A stretch of DNA of 64,000 nucleotides from Parafrankia elaeagni. Its GTDB lineage: Bacteria; Actinomycetota; Actinomycetes; Frankiales; Frankiaceae. Below, piece after piece: positions 62,609-64,000 of this stretch (positions within the stretch are counted from its first letter, which is position 1; every line of letters begins with the position of its first letter). The notes below the pieces were generated by a model. The model saw nothing but the letters and a program-made list of their open reading frames with translations. It was not told the DNA's origin and ran no database searches. The position numbers and the translations under genes were made by a program. The stretch is taken from the NCBI RefSeq assembly GCF_000374165.1, contig NZ_KB893717.1, forward strand, positions 124,001 to 188,000, written 5' to 3'.

Positions 62609-63604
62609 ATGATGACGCTGCGCGGCGCGCGACTCGCGGCCGTAGCCCTCCCCCTGTTTCTCACCGCGGCGGCCTGCGCCGGTGACACCACCGGGTCGGA
62701 CAGCCTCCGCGGGGCCGGACCCGCTCTCACCGGCGCTCCTGGCAACCCTGGCACCCCCGTCGGGTCCGGCGTGGACGACACCGCGGTGCTGCGGGTGGAC
62801 CTGGTCGGCGGGTTCGTGACCCCGCAGATCCTGGCGGCCCGGCTGCCCGTGGTGAGCGTCTACCCGGGCGGCCAGGTGATCTCCGAGGGTCCGCAGGTCG
62901 CGATCTTCCCGGCGCCGGCGCTGCCGAACGTCCAGCTACGGCGGATCGCGCCCGCGGACGTCCAACGGCTCGTCGGCCGCGCGGTCGCGGCCGGTGTCGG
63001 CGCCGGGAGGGACTACGGCGAGCCACCGGTCACCGATGTGCCGTCGACCCGCTTCACGGTCCGGACCCCGGAGGGTGTCAGGACGACTGAGGTGCGGGCG
63101 CTGGCCGAGGCGGACGGCACCGGGCTGACCGCCGAGCAGCAGAACGCGCGACGGGACATCCAGGAGCTGCTGGACGCCCTCACCGACCTGCCGGGCACGA
63201 TCGGCGACACCGGGCCGTACGTCCCGACGGCCGTCGCCGCGATCGCCGCACCGCTGGTCAGTGACTGCCCGGCGGGCGGCGTCCAGCCTGTGAACCCGTC
63301 CGGTGGCGCGGCGCCGGCAGGTCCGTCCGGTGGTGTCCAGCCACCGGACTCCTGCGGAGGCGGCCTCCCGCTTCCGGTGGAGCAGGCCTGGCCCGGCCCG
63401 GAGCTGCCAGGTGAGCCACTGGCCGAGGGCCTCGATGTGGGCTGCGTGGCCGTCCGTGGAACCGACGCGACGGTGCTGCTGGCGGCCGCGCGCACGGCGG
63501 TGGACACGACGCCGTGGACGTCCGGCGGCCGGCGCTGGACAGCCGACTTCCGGCCGCTGCTCCCGGACGAGTCCGGGTGCGCCGACCTGCGCGCGGCTTC
63601 CTGA
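62609..63604 (+). CDS. Probable lipoprotein, function unknown
   Basis: 331 aa. Signal peptide MMTLRGARLAAVALPLFLTAAAC with lipobox TAAAC, so Cys about residue 23 should be lipidated. The mature protein has an alpha/beta-looking part (VLRVDLVGGFVTPQ, VVSVYPGGQVISEGP) and a Pro/Gly-rich insert near 225-255. No family recognised with certainty. GTG 62603 two codons earlier is an alternative start. Confidence 0.7.
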   Translation: MMTLRGARLAAVALPLFLTAAACAGDTTGSDSLRGAGPALTGAPGNPGTPVGSGVDDTAVLRVDLVGGFVTPQILAARLPVVSVYPGGQVISEGPQVAIFPAPALPNVQLRRIAPADVQRLVGRAVAAGVGAGRDYGEPPVTDVPSTRFTVRTPEGVRTTEVRALAEADGTGLTAEQQNARRDIQELLDALTDLPGTIGDTGPYVPTAVAAIAAPLVSDCPAGGVQPVNPSGGAAPAGPSGGVQPPDSCGGGLPLPVEQAWPGPELPGEPLAEGLDVGCVAVRGTDATVLLAAARTAVDTTPWTSGGRRWTADFRPLLPDESGCADLRAAS

Positions 63605-63673
63605 ACAGCGCGTCCGTTCCGGCCCTGCCGGTCCAGCCCGAGCCCGCGCCCGGGGTCGTCGGGGTTGTCGGGG

Positions 63674-64000
63674 TCAGTCGGGAACGGCGAGGGTGACGGA
63701 GAAGTCGCGGTCCGGGTCGGTCCACTGGCGGCTGGTGGCGAGGCCGGACGCGGCGAGTTCGGCCCGCAGTCCGTCCAGGGTGAACTTGGCACTGATCTCG
63801 GTGCGCATCTGCTCGCCTTCCTCGAAGCGGGCGACCAGGTCCAGCGCCCGCACGGTGACCTCCTGGTCGCGGACGCTGCGCAGCCGCATCTCGATCCAGG
63901 AGTTCTCCGCGTTCCAGACCGCGACGTGGGCGAACCCGCGCAGGTCGAAGTCGGCGTCGAGCTCGCGGTTGATCACGGAGAGCACGTTCCGGTTGAACGC
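63674..64000 (-). CDS. egtD: Histidine N-alpha-trimethyltransferase EgtD, C-terminal fragment
   Basis: Last 108 codons of a gene entering from the right edge. AFNRNVLSVINRELDADFDL, HVAVWNAENSWIEMRLRS and a strand FTLDGLRAELAASGL ending DFSVTLAVPD are characteristic of EgtD, the SAM-dependent enzyme that makes hercynine in ergothioneine synthesis. The SAM-binding N-terminal domain is outside the window, so the rest of an egt cluster would be expected to the right. Confidence 0.88.
   Translation of the reverse strand, partial: AFNRNVLSVINRELDADFDLRGFAHVAVWNAENSWIEMRLRSVRDQEVTVRALDLVARFEEGEQMRTEISAKFTLDGLRAELAASGLATSRQWTDPDRDFSVTLAVPD

Overview
The window is about 64 kb of very GC-rich actinobacterial chromosome centred on the replication origin. 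Gene order, the GC-biased codon use and the many Ala/Gly/Pro-rich, disordered insertions inside otherwise ordinary housekeeping proteins point to Frankia or a close relative. That genus call is inference from style and synteny; no rRNA or other decisive marker is present.

Layout. 1-7.9 kb (minus strand): gyrA (3' end outside the window), gyrB, a DciA/DUF721 gene, recF and dnaN. 7.9-9.5 kb: oriC, with about ten DnaA boxes, an AT-rich segment and a DnaA-trio-like TAG repeat. 9.5-11.0 kb: dnaA (minus). 12.2-15.5 kb (plus): rpmH, rnpA, yidD, yidC, jag/khpB. 15.7-17.5 kb: a frameshifted GT-C glycosyltransferase. 17.9-21.2 kb: rsmG, parA, parB, bracketed by two identical parS-like sites. 21.4-25.6 kb (minus): a GNAT gene, a CwlM-type amidase homologue, then trxA and trxB, with a SigR-type promoter exactly matching GGAAT-N18-GTT upstream of trxB. 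25.9-37.9 kb (minus): anti-sigma factor, ECF sigma factor (sigM-like), a membrane pseudokinase, murJ, a DUF6049 membrane protein and a Nudix hydrolase, the block known in mycobacteria as the sigM/mviN/mutT4 region. 38.0-43.2 kb: CCA-adding enzyme (plus), MFS transporter (minus), and a substrate-binding/VWA fusion (plus). 43.4-45.4 kb (minus): ino1 and a PadR regulator. 45.8-53.5 kb (plus): DUF5318 protein, class A penicillin-binding protein, two membrane glycosyltransferases and a small membrane protein. 53.7-57.7 kb (plus): rpsF, ssb, rpsR, rplI, dnaB. 57.7-64 kb: ABM-domain protein, a Pro-rich membrane protein, ilvD, a GH16 secreted hydrolase, a lipoprotein, and the C-terminal end of egtD (minus).

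The genes form a replication/segregation/cell-envelope neighbourhood: DnaA, DnaN, RecF, DciA, gyrase, SSB and DnaB for replication; ParAB/parS for segregation; YidC/YidD/Jag, CwlM, MurJ, PBP and sugar transferases for the envelope; TrxAB and SigM for thiol/envelope stress.

No mobile element, CRISPR array, rRNA or tRNA was recognised. The most unexpected signals are in DNA rather than in genes. Two quartets of DnaA boxes have the same 12-12-9 bp spacing and are buried in the low-complexity coding regions of two unrelated genes (37.2 and 44.8 kb). A perfect inverted DnaA-box pair lies upstream of dnaB, and a DnaA-trio-like element sits at oriC.
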